Source: Diphasiastrum complanatum (taxonomy: Eukaryota; Streptophyta; Lycopodiopsida; Lycopodiales; Lycopodiaceae). Taken from it: 64,000 nucleotides of DNA. Positions within the stretch are counted from its first letter, which is position 1, and each line of letters opens with the position of its first letter. The notes under the pieces are model-generated. The model was given only the letters and a program-made list of their open reading frames with translations. It was not told the origin of the DNA and did no database searches. The position numbers were made by a program, and so were the translations under genes. The DNA lies in contig CM055111.1 in the NCBI GenBank assembly GCA_029204225.1, positions 46,682,255 to 46,746,254 of the forward strand, written 5' to 3'. This document shows positions 1-9,787 of the stretch, in pieces.

Positions 1-291
1 GGATAATCGTCTGGGATTTCAGGATCTGTATGTTGGTCCATTGGGTACTGGGGTATGAGTTTCTAGTATTGATTATTTTTTAGGGTTTTTAATGTTTTTG
101 GAATTTTTTGGGTTTTTTTAGGAAGTCAAGAGAAAACTCAGTATGAAAAGAGCTTTCTATTGGTATGGGTGTTGTTTTTTGAGAAAAAAAATTGGTGTTC
201 ATGTCTTTTTTTTTTTTTCCAGTCTCAAAGGTGTTGGAAAGATGGTGGTTCGGTCGAAATGGCAATCAAAGATGTTGATCAAAAGTTATGG

Positions 292-1363
292 TCCGGTCGA
301 GATGGGTGTTAATTGCTCCGGTCGAGCTTTGACCTGATTGCTTCGGTTGATATCTGATCGAATCCCTTCGGTCGAGATTTGATCAGTGTCTTCGGCTCCG
401 ATCGAGATTCCAGCGGACATTTTGGCTCCGGTCGAGCTTTCAGCGAGCACTTCGGCTCCGATCGTGATTTCAATGAGCACTTCGGTCGAGATTCCAACGA
501 GCGCTCTTGTCGAGATTTTAGCGAGCACCTCGGTCGAGATTCCAGCGAGCGCTCCGGTCGAGATTCCAAAGAAGCACTTTGGTCGAGATTCCAGAAAAAT
601 GCTTCGGTCGAGATTCCAGAAAAATGCTTCGGTCGAGATTCCAGAAAAACGCTTCGGTCAAGATTCCAGAAAAACGCTTTGGTCGAGATTCCAGAAAAAC
701 GCTTCGGTTGAAATTCTAGAAAAACGCTTCGGTTGAGATTTAAGATGGGCCTCCGATTGAGAGTTTATTGAGGTCTCCGGTTGAGATTTTACTAAGGTCT
801 CCTATTGAGAGTGGGGTGAGGCCTTCGGTTGAGATGTAAGTTGGGCCTCCGGTTGAGATTTTATTGAGGTCTCCGGTTGAGAGTGGGCTGAGGCCTTCGG
901 TTGAGATGTAAGCTGGGCCTCCGGTTGAGATTTTATTGAGGTCTCCGGTTGAGATTTTACTGAGGTCTCTAGTTGAGAGTGGGGTGAGGCCTTCGGTTGA
1001 GATGTAAGCTGGGCCTCCGGTTGAGATTTTACTGAGGTCTCCGGTTGAGAGTGGGGTGAGGCCTTTGGTTGAGATGTAAGCTGGGCCTCCGATTGAGATT
1101 TTACTGAGGTCTCCGGTTAAGAGTGTGGTGAGCCTTCGATTGAGATGTAAGCTGGGCCTTCGGTTGAGATTTTAATGAGGTCTCCGGTTGAGAGTGAGGT
1201 GAGGCCTTCGGTTGAGATGTAAGCAAGGCCGCCGGTTGAGATTTCAGCTGGGCCTCCGGTTGAGAGTGAGGTGAGGCCTTCGGTTGAGATGTAAGCTAGG
1301 CCTCCGGTTGAGAGTGAGTTGAGGCCTTCGGTTGAGATGTAACATAGAGGCTTCGGTTGAGAT
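292..1363. repeat. Minisatellite with 25-bp and about 72-bp higher-order units
   Basis: About 44 tandem copies of a degenerate 23-25-bp unit built on the core CGGTTGAGAT (CGGTCGAGAT on the left). From about 540 to 740 the units are a plain 25-bp repeat ending in CCAGAAAAACGCTT. From about 740 to 1360 three variant units alternate (ending TTTTACTGAGGT, GTGGGGTGAGG and GTAAGCTGGG), giving a higher-order period near 72 bp. Open frames crossing the array in several frames simply translate the repeat and I do not regard them as genes. The flanks 1-291 and 1364-1636 hold nothing I recognise. Confidence 0.9.
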
Positions 1364-1636
1364 TCAAGTGTGAGGGAACGGGAGGAGCGTGAGCTTGTGT
1401 TGAAGGAAATCCAGGTCTGTTTGTGCGTTTGCTAACAACGGATTTGCGAGTCTGTTAGTCCGTGGACATGGATAATGATGTCGCCATGATGTAGCCATTT
1501 ATGTGGCTCTGTCTAGTTTGTAGAAACCCAGAGATGTTGAAAGATTGGGAGTTTGTTTGCAGGGATCTGAGTGTGGACAATGTTGCGGTTCTTCTTGATG
1601 TAGAATGCAGTGGAGTTCAAATGGCAACGTGTCAAA

Positions 1637-1820
1637 TGTTGACAGATCCCCTGCTCCAGAGGATCTGTTAGTTACCCTTCTTTTGCTTACTTCTTCTGCC
1701 TATCAACAGAGACAGTGGGCTTAGCTTATAGTTATTCGTTCTTGTTTAAAGGCCCAGATTAGGCATAAGGAAACAGATTGACGTTGTAGTATAGTTTTGT
1801 CCTGCCTGTCAGAGGACTAC
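1637..1820 (+). repeat. LTR-S copy, 5' part, split by LTR-Na1
   Basis: Begins TGTTGACAGATCCCCTGCTC and matches, in reverse complement, the right end of the solo LTR at 32260-33757 (which ends GATCTGTCAACA). The shared stretch runs through TTTAAAGGCCCA and GTCCTGCCTGTCAGAGGA, where LTR-Na1 interrupts it. Compared with the 32260-33757 copy it lacks about 360 bp, including the reverse-transcriptase fragment found there. Confidence 0.7.
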
Positions 1821-3064
1821 TGTTGTAAAGCTATCTTCATAAGCTTTACTTCCGGCGCCACTGGCGCCAGCATTGTCCCCGGCGCCAGCAGTGCCCCTGC
1901 TGCTCTCGGCGCCAATGGCACTGGCGCCACTCCCGGCGCCACTGTGACCAGAATCCAGCCGACGCCAAGTTCTTATGGCTGAAAATTTTTGATCGGTTCT
2001 AGCGAAGTCCAGAGAGCTCAGATCGATATGCAATCACCTCATACGATCTAGGCATGATTAAAGGAAGCCTGGGGATCAATAAAATCTAGAGAGAGAAAAT
2101 GACTTTCTAGAAAGAGAAAATTCTAGAGAGAGAAAAACGTGCTTTACCAGCTTGGGTAGAGTGCTTGGTATGAGGGGGGGTGTCGAATCCCACCAATACT
2201 ATAGGGGAGTGCGGGTTGCGACTCAGGGCGAGCCCCAACCAAGTCTCAGCCTCCCTTGCTGGAATGTTGTCCTGGCACTCGCCTTGGCATGCCAGCTCCT
2301 CGGAGACTAGGGTCGGTCACACACTTGAAATGTAACCTTCTCAGATTTATCAATAAAGTGGGATTTTTCTCAAACTGACTCTGATTACCTTCTGGGTTTC
2401 AGTGTTCGGTAAAAGCGCCAGTTGTAAGGCCGCTTCAAAATTTTTAAGTTGGCACATAGCTAAGGGTCGTATCCCGGGACGCCAGCGGTATGCCGTCGGG
2501 ACCATTCGGTCCCTGGTGCCAACGGTATGCTGTCGGGAACATTTGGTCTAGGAACTGGTTGTCTCCATATCTGTCGCGGCTTGTGGTTCTGAGTGTTCCT
2601 TGCATGAACGTGAATGGGTTTAGCTCTTGGGAAACGGGCTCTAACTTGTCGGCTGAGTTGGATGGCTTGCTTGGGTGGAAGTTACCTGTTCATGGCTGTC
2701 CAGTCTGGCATGGCGCCAGGTTGGCTTCCAGCGCTCGTGACGAAGCTTTCAGTTGGTTAAGTCTGATGTAAGTTAAACCGCTTGCTTGGAATGGATGTTA
2801 CTCGTTTGTAACGAAGCTTCGAGTTGGTTAAGTTTGATGTATGTCGGGCGGCTTGCTTGGAGGGAAGTCACCCACATCGGGACCTTCGATCTGGCATGGC
2901 GCCAGGTTGGATCTCAATGTTGGTTTTCGGAACTTCAAGTTGGTTAAGTCTGATCGTTGTTGGCGAGTTGGCTGCTTGTATGTCAAGTGGGTTTGGATGG
3001 CAAGAGTTGAAGGTTGGGAAGCTAAGTCGTGGTTCCCGGCTTCCTTTGGGATGCCTGCCCTACA
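1821..3064 (+). repeat. LTR-Na1 left LTR (1,244 bp)
   Basis: TGTTGTAAAG...GCCCTACA. It contains a GC-rich block (about 1850-1945) with repeated GGCGCC palindromes, an AATAAA polyadenylation-type signal at 2352-2357, and a short internal direct duplication (about 2480-2551) of the form CCAGCGGTATGCCGTCGGGA. Short open frames in it on both strands are not conserved in the same frame in the other LTR, so I call none as genes. Confidence 0.93.
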
Positions 3065-3066
3065 TG

Positions 3067-3079
3067 TGGTATCAGAGCC
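3067..3079 (+). other. Primer binding site, initiator Met tRNA
   Basis: TGGTATCAGAGCC, two bases after the left LTR. This is the classical plant retrotransposon PBS, complementary to the 3' end of initiator methionine tRNA. It fixes the LTR boundary and the plus orientation of LTR-Na1. Confidence 0.95.
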
Positions 3080-3154
3080 GACTGGCCGGTCAACTATGCG
3101 GATCTCACGGAAATGGCCAAAGTTTGGGGTTTATCAAGACAACTGTTGTGCAAG

Positions 3155-3532
3155 GTGCTGCCCACAGTGTAAGCACGGGTGCATCCACGGTGGGGGTGGT
3201 CGACAGAACGAGGGACTTGATGAGTCAAGGTGCTGCCCTTGAGGTGTAAGCACGGTCAGTTCTCGCGGTTCGGGCCTGACGCCGTCTGCACGTAGGATAG
3301 ATGAGGCAAAGTGCTGCCTATGTAGGTGAAAGCACGGTCTGTGCCTTGTGGGGTGCGGGGTGACATATTCGAACTGTAACCATTGATACAGAGATGTTGC
3401 TCGAATTCGGGTGTAAAGCATGGGTGGTTAGCTGCCAATGCGGGATAGTTGCCGATCGTTTAGCTATAAGGGCTATCGACCAAAAAGTGGTGGGGCGTGA
3501 TTGAGGCAATGTGCTGCTTAATGGTGAAAGCA
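3155..3532 (+). repeat. Array of five hairpin-type motifs in the LTR-Na1 leader
   Basis: Five degenerate copies of GTGCTGCC...GTGTAAGCAC lie at 3155-3176, 3230-3253, 3311-3335, 3395-3420 and 3511-3532, spaced about 75-115 bp apart. The ends GTGCT and AGCAC are complementary, so the best three could fold into short hairpins. They sit just after the primer site, where retroelement packaging or dimerisation signals usually lie; that function is inference. Confidence 0.7.
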
Positions 3533-4743
3533 TAGATAGTTGGAGGGGTGTCCTATGTGGGCTAATTCTGTGATCGATTTGTATGGGCGCGGCCAGGCAA
3601 AGGTCCGTTGGCAGGACCATCTCAAAGGGGGACCTTGTCTTTGTTACTTGTTAGTAAACTTGCCTGAGTGTCTTACTTGTATGTATTCGTGGTGAGTCTT
3701 AGTACTCGTACTTTGCCTGGTTTGCATGATTGCTTGTGATACAAGGAGCTGGTGGCTCGAGAAGGAACCTTTCTTTTGAAGGCTGATACCATCAAACAAA
3801 GAGGACTACAGAATCTGTGGGGCGGATTTGCAGTTCAAGTACTTGCACGTGAACGGCAACGAAACGACTCAATGTTTGCAAAGGATGGATGGCTAACCTG
3901 TTTCTTGGGTTAGTTTCACTAGTGCAAACTCTGGGTGCATGTGTCTGATTCAAAGAGAGCTACTTGAAGCCAAGCTCGATGTACACTTCTTGTTTTGACT
4001 GTGAGGCAACTGACCAGTGATGGAATTGTGAAAGTCAAGTTTTGCGCGACGGACATGGTGCTTCAAACAAACACGAAGAGATAGTTCGTATGCGGATCAA
4101 ACTGGTGTGACCCTTTGGCTTTCCACGAGGTCAATGGTTACATTTGGGCTGATTCAAAGAGCTACTTCAAGCTGAGTGAGAGGTGCATTGCGGAGTACTC
4201 AATCTTTGCCTACCTTAAAGAGCCAAGATGTAAAAGTATCAAGATCAGACTGGGACAAGGAGAGAAATCAAGGTGCAGAAGCAACAAGGCACGGAGTGGA
4301 CCATAAAGAGGGCAATCAAATGATAAATCCTTTGGCTCAGGGAGCCTTGATACTTGTGCGGAACTGATCAAATCTGGAGCTCACGGAGCTCAACACAAAG
4401 TGCATCAAGGACAAATTAGGAGCTCAAAGGAGTTCCAAAGTTGAAAGTCAGAAGCGACAGGGGCGAACATTTCAAAGAAAGGCCTCTGTCACCAGTTAAT
4501 AAGGTTCTTGGGTTTTACGAAAGCGATATCAAATCTACGCTTTTCCCAGACAGAGATATTTTCAAGTTATGTAATTTTTCAGTACAAAGAGCTGAGCCTT
4601 CGACTTGTGGTGTGCCAACTTCAATGTTAATAAAAAGTAGCCAATAAATTGACTATTGTGCCAAATAGCTTAAATGTATAGTTATTTTAATTGGGAGACA
4701 CCTTTACTTTAATCTGACATCTGATGAGGACATCAGATTTTAT
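3533..4743. other. LTR-Na1 interior, non-coding
   Basis: About 1.2 kb without recognisable protein domains. One diverged duplication is visible: CTGATTCAAAGAGAGCTACTTGAAGC near 3948 and GCTGATTCAAAGAGCTACTTCAAGC near 4149. Short open frames here match no retroelement protein I know. Confidence 0.7.
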
Positions 4744-4757
4744 AAAGGTGGGGTGGA
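4744..4757 (+). other. Polypurine tract of LTR-Na1
   Basis: AAAGGTGGGGTGGA lies immediately 5' of the right LTR, the expected plus-strand primer position. Confidence 0.8.
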
Positions 4758-5972
4758 TGTTGTAAAGCTATCTTCATCAGCTTTACTTCCGGCGCCACTG
4801 ACGCCAGCATTGTCCCCGACGCCAGCAGCGCCCCTGCTGCTCCCGGCGCCAACGGCGCCTGCACCACTCCCGGCGCCACTGTGACCAGAATCCAACCGGC
4901 GCCAAGTTCCTATGGTTGAAAATCTTTGATCGGTTCTAGCGAAGTCTAGAGAGCTCAGATCGATGTGCAATCATCTCATACGATCTAGGCATGATTAAAG
5001 GAAGTCTGGGGATCAATAAAATCTAGAGAGAGAAAATGACTTTCTAGAAAGAAAATTCTAGAGAGAGAAAAATGTGCTTTACCAGCCTGGGTAGAGTGCT
5101 TGGTATGAGGGGGGGTGCCGAATCCCACCAATACTATAGGGGAGTGCGGGTTGCGACTCAGGGCGAGCTCCAACCAAGTCTCAGCCTTCCTTGTTGGAAT
5201 GTTGTCTCGACACTCGCCTTGGCATGCCAGCTCCCCGGAGACTAGGGTCGGTCACACACTTGAAATGTAACCTTCTCAGATTTATCAATAAAGTGGGATT
5301 TTTCTCAAACTGACTCTGATTACCTTCTGGGTTTCAATGTTCGGTAAAAGCGCCAGTTGTAAGGCCGCTTCAAAATTTTTAAGTTGGCACATAGCTGAGG
5401 GTCGTATCCCGGGACGCCAGCGGTATGCCGTCGGGACCATTCGATCCACGACGCCAGCGGTATGCTGTCGGGACCATTTGGTCCAGGAACTGGTTGTCTC
5501 CATATCTGAGTGTTCCTTGCATGAACGTGAATGAGTTTAGCTCTTGGGGAACGGGCTCTAACTTGTCGACTGAGTTGGATGGCTTGCTTGGGTGGAAGGT
5601 ACTTGTTTATGGCTGTCTAGTCTGGCGTGGCGCCAGGTTGGCTTCCAGCGCTCGTGACGAAGCTTTCAGTTGATTAAGTCTGATGTAAGCCAAACCGCTT
5701 GCTTGGAATAGATGTTACTCGTTTGTAACGAAGCTTCGAGTTGGTTAAGTTTGATGTATGTCGGGCGGCTTGCTTGGAGGGAAGTCACCCACATTGGGAC
5801 CCCCGATCTGGCATGGCGCCAGGTTGGATCTCAATGTTGGTTTTCAGAACTTCAAGTTGGTTAAGTCTGATCGAGTTGGCTGCTTGTATGTCAAGTGGGT
5901 TTGGATGGCAAGAGTTGAAGGCTGGGAAGCTAAGTCGTGGTTCCCGGCTCCCTTTGGGATGCCTGCGCTACA
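4758..5972 (+). repeat. LTR-Na1 right LTR (1,215 bp)
   Basis: Co-linear with 1821-3064. It has the same GGCGCC-rich block (about 4787-4880), AATAAA at 5287-5292 and the internal duplication at about 5413-5484. It ends GCGCTACA and is followed by target duplication ACTAC at 5973-5977. Confidence 0.93.
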
Positions 5973-5977
5973 ACTAC

Positions 5978-6182
5978 TAGTGTAACATCAAACTCATGGG
6001 AAATCTTCTTATTAAGCATGAAGTAGATACAATGCAAAAAGCTCCTCTTCACAAAGAGGGAGTCTCTTAAATAAGCAAGAGAGCTCCTTAGGTGGCATCC
6101 TAGTGGAATTTCCACATTTCACAAATTACAAGTGGAATAATGCTCTCCACTAGAGGTCACCATCAAAAGGTGGCTCACTCCA
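5978..6182 (+). repeat. LTR-S copy, continuation after LTR-Na1
   Basis: Matches 30871-31085 closely (GTGTAGCATCAAAC through AGGTCACCATCAAAAGGTGG) and, inverted, 32515-32690. In the 30.9-kb copy about 520 bp separate GTCCTGCCTGTCAAAGGAC from this segment; here the two sit together around the LTR-Na1 insertion, so this copy was already deleted. Similarity to LTR-S stops near 6182. Confidence 0.7.
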
Positions 6183-6647
6183 AAACTAGATCTACTTCAT
6201 ATCAAATGATGGAGTATGGGCAAATTTAGGATCAGACACTCTTAGCACATGTGAAATACACTAAGAAATCAAATTTGACTCAAATACAATGATATTGCAT
6301 GAAAAAAAATGGCTAAGATCTCAAAACAGTGCCTAGATCACATATAGATGAGATTGGTAAGCATTCAACTGTGATTTTGGATCAAACAAGCAATCTTTTG
6401 ACCAAACCAAATGTGTCCACCCAGGTCTAGGTGCCCTAACTAACCCTCTTCAAAAGCTTATAACTTTTGATTGGCACAACCAAATGGAATGAAACTGATT
6501 GCATCATGAACTAGACAAAAATAGCTTCAAAACAAGCTATCTAGCAAGATTTTTGGATCAAACATGAAAGAGAACTCCCAAACTGAAGTTGGATGTTCCT
6601 CACACGTGTCTGAGCACTTGATTCTGTATAGTACCAGGTCAGACCCA
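6183..6647. other. Unassigned AT-rich spacer
   Basis: No coding similarity on either strand. Phrases such as GGATCAAACATGAAAGAGAA and CACACGTGTCTG resemble the copia LTR and leader debris near 49.9-50.4 kb, so this may be LTR-derived, but I cannot define an element. Confidence 0.4.
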
Positions 6648-6909
6648 TGTCAAGAATTAGATATGCAACATCAAGCATTCACCATAAGCAATCACCACAA
6701 AAAGACGGAAGAAGAACACACACTGTCACTCTATCACACTACCTCATACAGAATGTAAAATGTACAAATAAACCCTGAACCCTGATAGAGAGAGAAAACC
6801 TACGAGTAGACTAATAGACTAGCCTACGGCTATTGATAGCTGGTCACAACTGTCAACATTAATGTGCATCGTAAACAGTAACAGTGAAGTTTATCATTGA
6901 TTTCTAACA
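6648..6909 (-). repeat. Probable 3' LTR of Copia-1
   Basis: On the minus strand the sequence TTGAGGGAGAG (polypurine tract, 6910-6920) is followed by TGTTAGAAATCAATGATAAA, the expected start of a 3' LTR. The other end is placed at TTCTTGACA (6648), giving a TG...CA LTR of 262 bp. The start is well supported. The far end is a guess because the 5' LTR that would confirm it is missing. Confidence 0.5.
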
Positions 6910-6980
6910 CTCTCCCTCAATGATAAAATTACATTTTTCTATCCCTAATATAGTACGAAACCTCTCAAATTTACATCTAC

Positions 6981-7475
6981 CTAATGGCTTAGTAAAATAT
7001 CTGCCATTTGATCTTCAGATTTACAAAAAACAAGATCAATGGCTCCATCAAGAATTTTCTCTTGAATAAAATGGTAGTGTATTTCGATGTGCTTGGTTCG
7101 AGCATGTAAAAATGGATTTTTGGCAAGGTGAATGCAACTTTGATTATCGCAAGATATAGTAGTCGCATTTACCTGTGGTTGACCTAGATCCACAAGCAAT
7201 CTTTGTAACCATACCGCTTCTTGTGTAGCATTGTTGAGTGCTCGATATTCAACTTCCGTCGATGATAAGACTACTGTAGGTTGCTTTTTGCTGCTCCATG
7301 AAATTGCAATTGTACCTTAACTGAATATATGACCACTGGTAGATCTTCTATCATCAATATTACCTGCCCAATCGGCATCTGTATAACCTACCAACATTGG
7401 CGCTTCAGACTGATCATACTTCAAACCAAAATTCAATGTCCCTCGAATGTATTTGAGAATACGTTTAGCAGACTT
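6981..7475 (-). pseudogene. Copia-1 RNase H, broken
   Basis: Ty1/copia RNase H, which degrades the RNA strand during reverse transcription. Visible are the YTDADWAG-type motif, SSTEVEYRAL, the CDNQSC motif and the tail HARTKHIEIHYHFIQEK...ADIL. The frame continues from the upstream reverse transcriptase but is cut by a TAG at about 7474-7476, where copia proteins normally have tryptophan (H-W-x-A-x-K-R-I-L), and by a second stop near 7319. It lies directly upstream of the polypurine tract and LTR, the normal copia order. Confidence 0.85.
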
Positions 7476-9092
7476 CTAGTGTGCTTGACTAGGTTCTTGC
7501 ATAAATTGACTAACAACACCAACAACATAAGAAATATCAGGTCGTGTGTGTGTCAAATAAATCAAACTATCCACCAGTTGTCTATACAAATAAGCATCCA
7601 CTTTCTCAGATTCATCATATGCAGTAAGCTTCATGTTGACATCCATAGGTGTACTCAAAGGCTTACAATCTTGCATATTGAACTTATAAAGCAAATCTCG
7701 TGCATATTTGCTTTGTGTAAAAAAGACCATGTCTTCCTTTTGCCATATTTCAATGCCAAGACAATAGTGCATCAATCCTAGATCACTCATGTCAAAAGCT
7801 TTGGAAAGATCTGATTTTATTTCATCAATTAGGCTCTCATTACTTCCTGTAATAATCAAATCATCCACGTACAACACAATGAATACTATATCTGAATCTT
7901 GTCTTAGAATGTAAAGATTAGGATTAGCATCACTCTTTATCATTCCCCTTCGCTTGAAGTGTTCATCAATGCAAGAGTACCATGCCCGTGGTGCTTGTTT
8001 CAATCCATAAATGGCTTTGTTGAGCTTACAAACGAGATGCTCTTTCCTTGGCTCAACAAATCCTTGAGATTGTACTAAGTACACCTCTTCATCCAGCACT
8101 CCATTAAGAAAATCAGATTTAACGTCCATTTGCTGGATCTTCCAACCATAGAAAGCAGAAATAGCAATGATAGAATGCATAGTTACCATCTTAGCTACGG
8201 GTGCAAAGGTTTCTTCAAAATCAATACCTTCATGCTGCTCAAATCCTCTCGCAACCAGCCGTGCTTTATACTTGTTGAGTTGCCCATCAGCTCCATATTT
8301 GATCTTGTATATCCATTTGCAAGTGATAGGCGTCTTACCATCAGGTAGCTCAACCAAGTTCCACGTCCTATTTTTCGATATAGCTTCCATTTCTATTTCC
8401 ATAGCTTCACGCCACTCCTTATGCTCCTTTGCTCTATCAAAAGTTTCTGGTTCTTGAGCCTTGAGCACGGAACCTATTAGGGCTAGATTCATCTCTAATC
8501 TTGTAGGAGGTTTTTGATTTTTACTTGACTTTCTAAGCTCTCCCTGCTCACTTGATTCGAGAGTATCTCCCTTATTAGCATCACTTGTTACTGACAAGTA
8601 CCACTTAGGCACTCTCCTAAGAATCTCATTATTGACCATGTCATTTTCCATTGGCTCTTCCATATCGACACTAACTTCTTTCTTCACTTGCATTTTAGCT
8701 TTATCATTAAAGGGACCAATTGTCAATTTTATTTGGTCATTTTGACTCATCTCATCAAAAGTAGCATCTCTGGAAATCACGATCTTTTGTGCATCTGTGT
8801 CATACATCATGTATGCCTTGGCTCTTTCATCATATCCAAGGAAAATACACTTAACAGCTTTTGCATTCAGCTTCTTTCGTTTTTCATTAGGTACATGAGC
8901 GTAAGCATCACAACCAAATATTTGTAAATGAGAAACATTAGGTTTCTTTCTAGTAAAAGCTTCGTAAGTTGTCTTACCCTCCACAGACTTCGTAGGACAC
9001 CAATTCAAGATATGAGTAGCTATGTTGCATGCTTCTGCCCAGAAAGTATTTGGCAAACCCTTGCTCTTAAGCATTGCCCTAGCCATCTCCAC
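7476..9092 (-). pseudogene. Copia-1 integrase C-terminal part and reverse transcriptase
   Basis: A 538-codon open frame, the longest in the window, with no ATG at its edge because it continues the integrase frame from the right. Residues 1 to about 115 are the end of the copia integrase core (WAEACNIATHILNWCPTKS, then HLQIFGCDAYAHVP). A charged linker follows, then the RVT_2-type reverse transcriptase from about residue 227: TWNLVELP, CKWIYKIKY, KARLVARGF, FEETFAPVAK, the catalytic region QQMDVKSDFLNG and YVDD at residues 408-411 (7861-7871). It ends at an in-frame TAG that separates it from RNase H. The catalytic residues look intact, so the copy decayed fairly recently or slowly. A typical copia polyprotein would continue another 160 residues. 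Confidence 0.93.
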
Positions 9093-9664
9093 AATGGATC
9101 TGTTTTTCCGTTCTGCAACTCCGTTCTGTTGTGGTGAATAGGGTGTAGTGGTTTGTCTCTTGATCCCCTGATCTTTGCAAAAATTTATAAACTCTGTTGA
9201 AAAATACTCACCACCACCATATGATCTGAGGGTCTTAATATAACAACCTGTTTGTTTTTCAACTAGAGTCTTGAACTCTCTAAACTGGGCAAAAGCATCA
9301 GATTTCTTGCTTATGACATAAATCCAGATATGTCTACTATAGTCATCAATGAATGTGATGAAATAGTAACAACCACTAATGGACCTAGTTTGTATTGGTC
9401 CACACAGATCACTATGAACAAGATCAAGAATGTTATTGGCTCTTCTTGCTCCATCTTTGGGAAATCTCTCTCTATGCTATTTTCCCAAAATGCAACCTCA
9501 CAAATTTTTCCTTCAAAAGAGATATCAGACAATCCAACAACTAGATTACCTCTTTTAAGGATTTGCAAGCTTTGAGCACTGATATGACCAAACATTTGAT
9601 GCCAAAGATCACTTCGACTATCAACAATGCTTACCATAGCTTGAGTAAAAGATCTCACATTCAA
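9093..9664 (-). pseudogene. Copia-1 GAG-pre-integrase and integrase N-terminal part, frameshifted
   Basis: Begins with the zinc-binding pre-integrase segment (LWHQMFGHISAQSLQILKRG) and passes into the integrase core in several frames, with at least one shift between the HHCC region and the first catalytic Asp. Near the 3' side the phrase NGVAERKNRS carries the catalytic Glu of the DDE triad. It joins directly to the reverse-transcriptase frame at 9092. Confidence 0.8.
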
Positions 9665-9787
9665 TTTGTAGAGTCAATTCTCAACCTTGAGTTGTTGATC
9701 AGCCATCGTCCCAAAAGATAGTAGATTGTTAGTTAAGCCAGGTACATATTGCACATTGCTTATATGCTTTATTCCCGTTGGCTAACT

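Larger units (their letters stand above)
1821..5972 (+). mobile_element. LTR-Na1: complete non-autonomous LTR retrotransposon (LARD-like)
   Basis: A 4,152-bp element with two direct LTRs (1821-3064 and 4758-5972) beginning TGTTGTAAAG and ending CTACA, flanked by the 5-bp target duplication ACTAC (1816-1820 and 5973-5977). An initiator-Met primer site lies 2 nt after the left LTR and a purine tract directly precedes the right LTR. The 1.7-kb interior (3065-4757) shows no gag, protease, integrase, reverse transcriptase or RNase H in any frame, so mobilisation must have depended on proteins from another element. Large LTRs with a non-coding interior match the LARD class of plant non-autonomous elements, although the interior is shorter than usual. 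The two LTRs remain clearly similar but differ by substitutions and small indels, including 18-nt and 9-nt segments present only in the left one. No parent family can be assigned because coding sequence is absent. Confidence 0.93.

Noticed and set aside
379-736. Overlapping open frames of 110-116 codons on the plus strand, with minus-strand partners
   Set aside because: They are translations of the 25-bp minisatellite, whose unit length lets several frames stay open. Their peptides are pure repeats with no independent support.
292-1363. CRISPR-like array
   Set aside because: Units are contiguous and 23-25 bp without unique spacers, in a plant nuclear context with no cas genes.
1797-2033. Ala/Gly/Ser-rich open frames at the left edge of LTR-Na1
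   Set aside because: They come from the GGCGCC-rich block. The two LTRs keep different frames open, and the plus frame starts outside the element.
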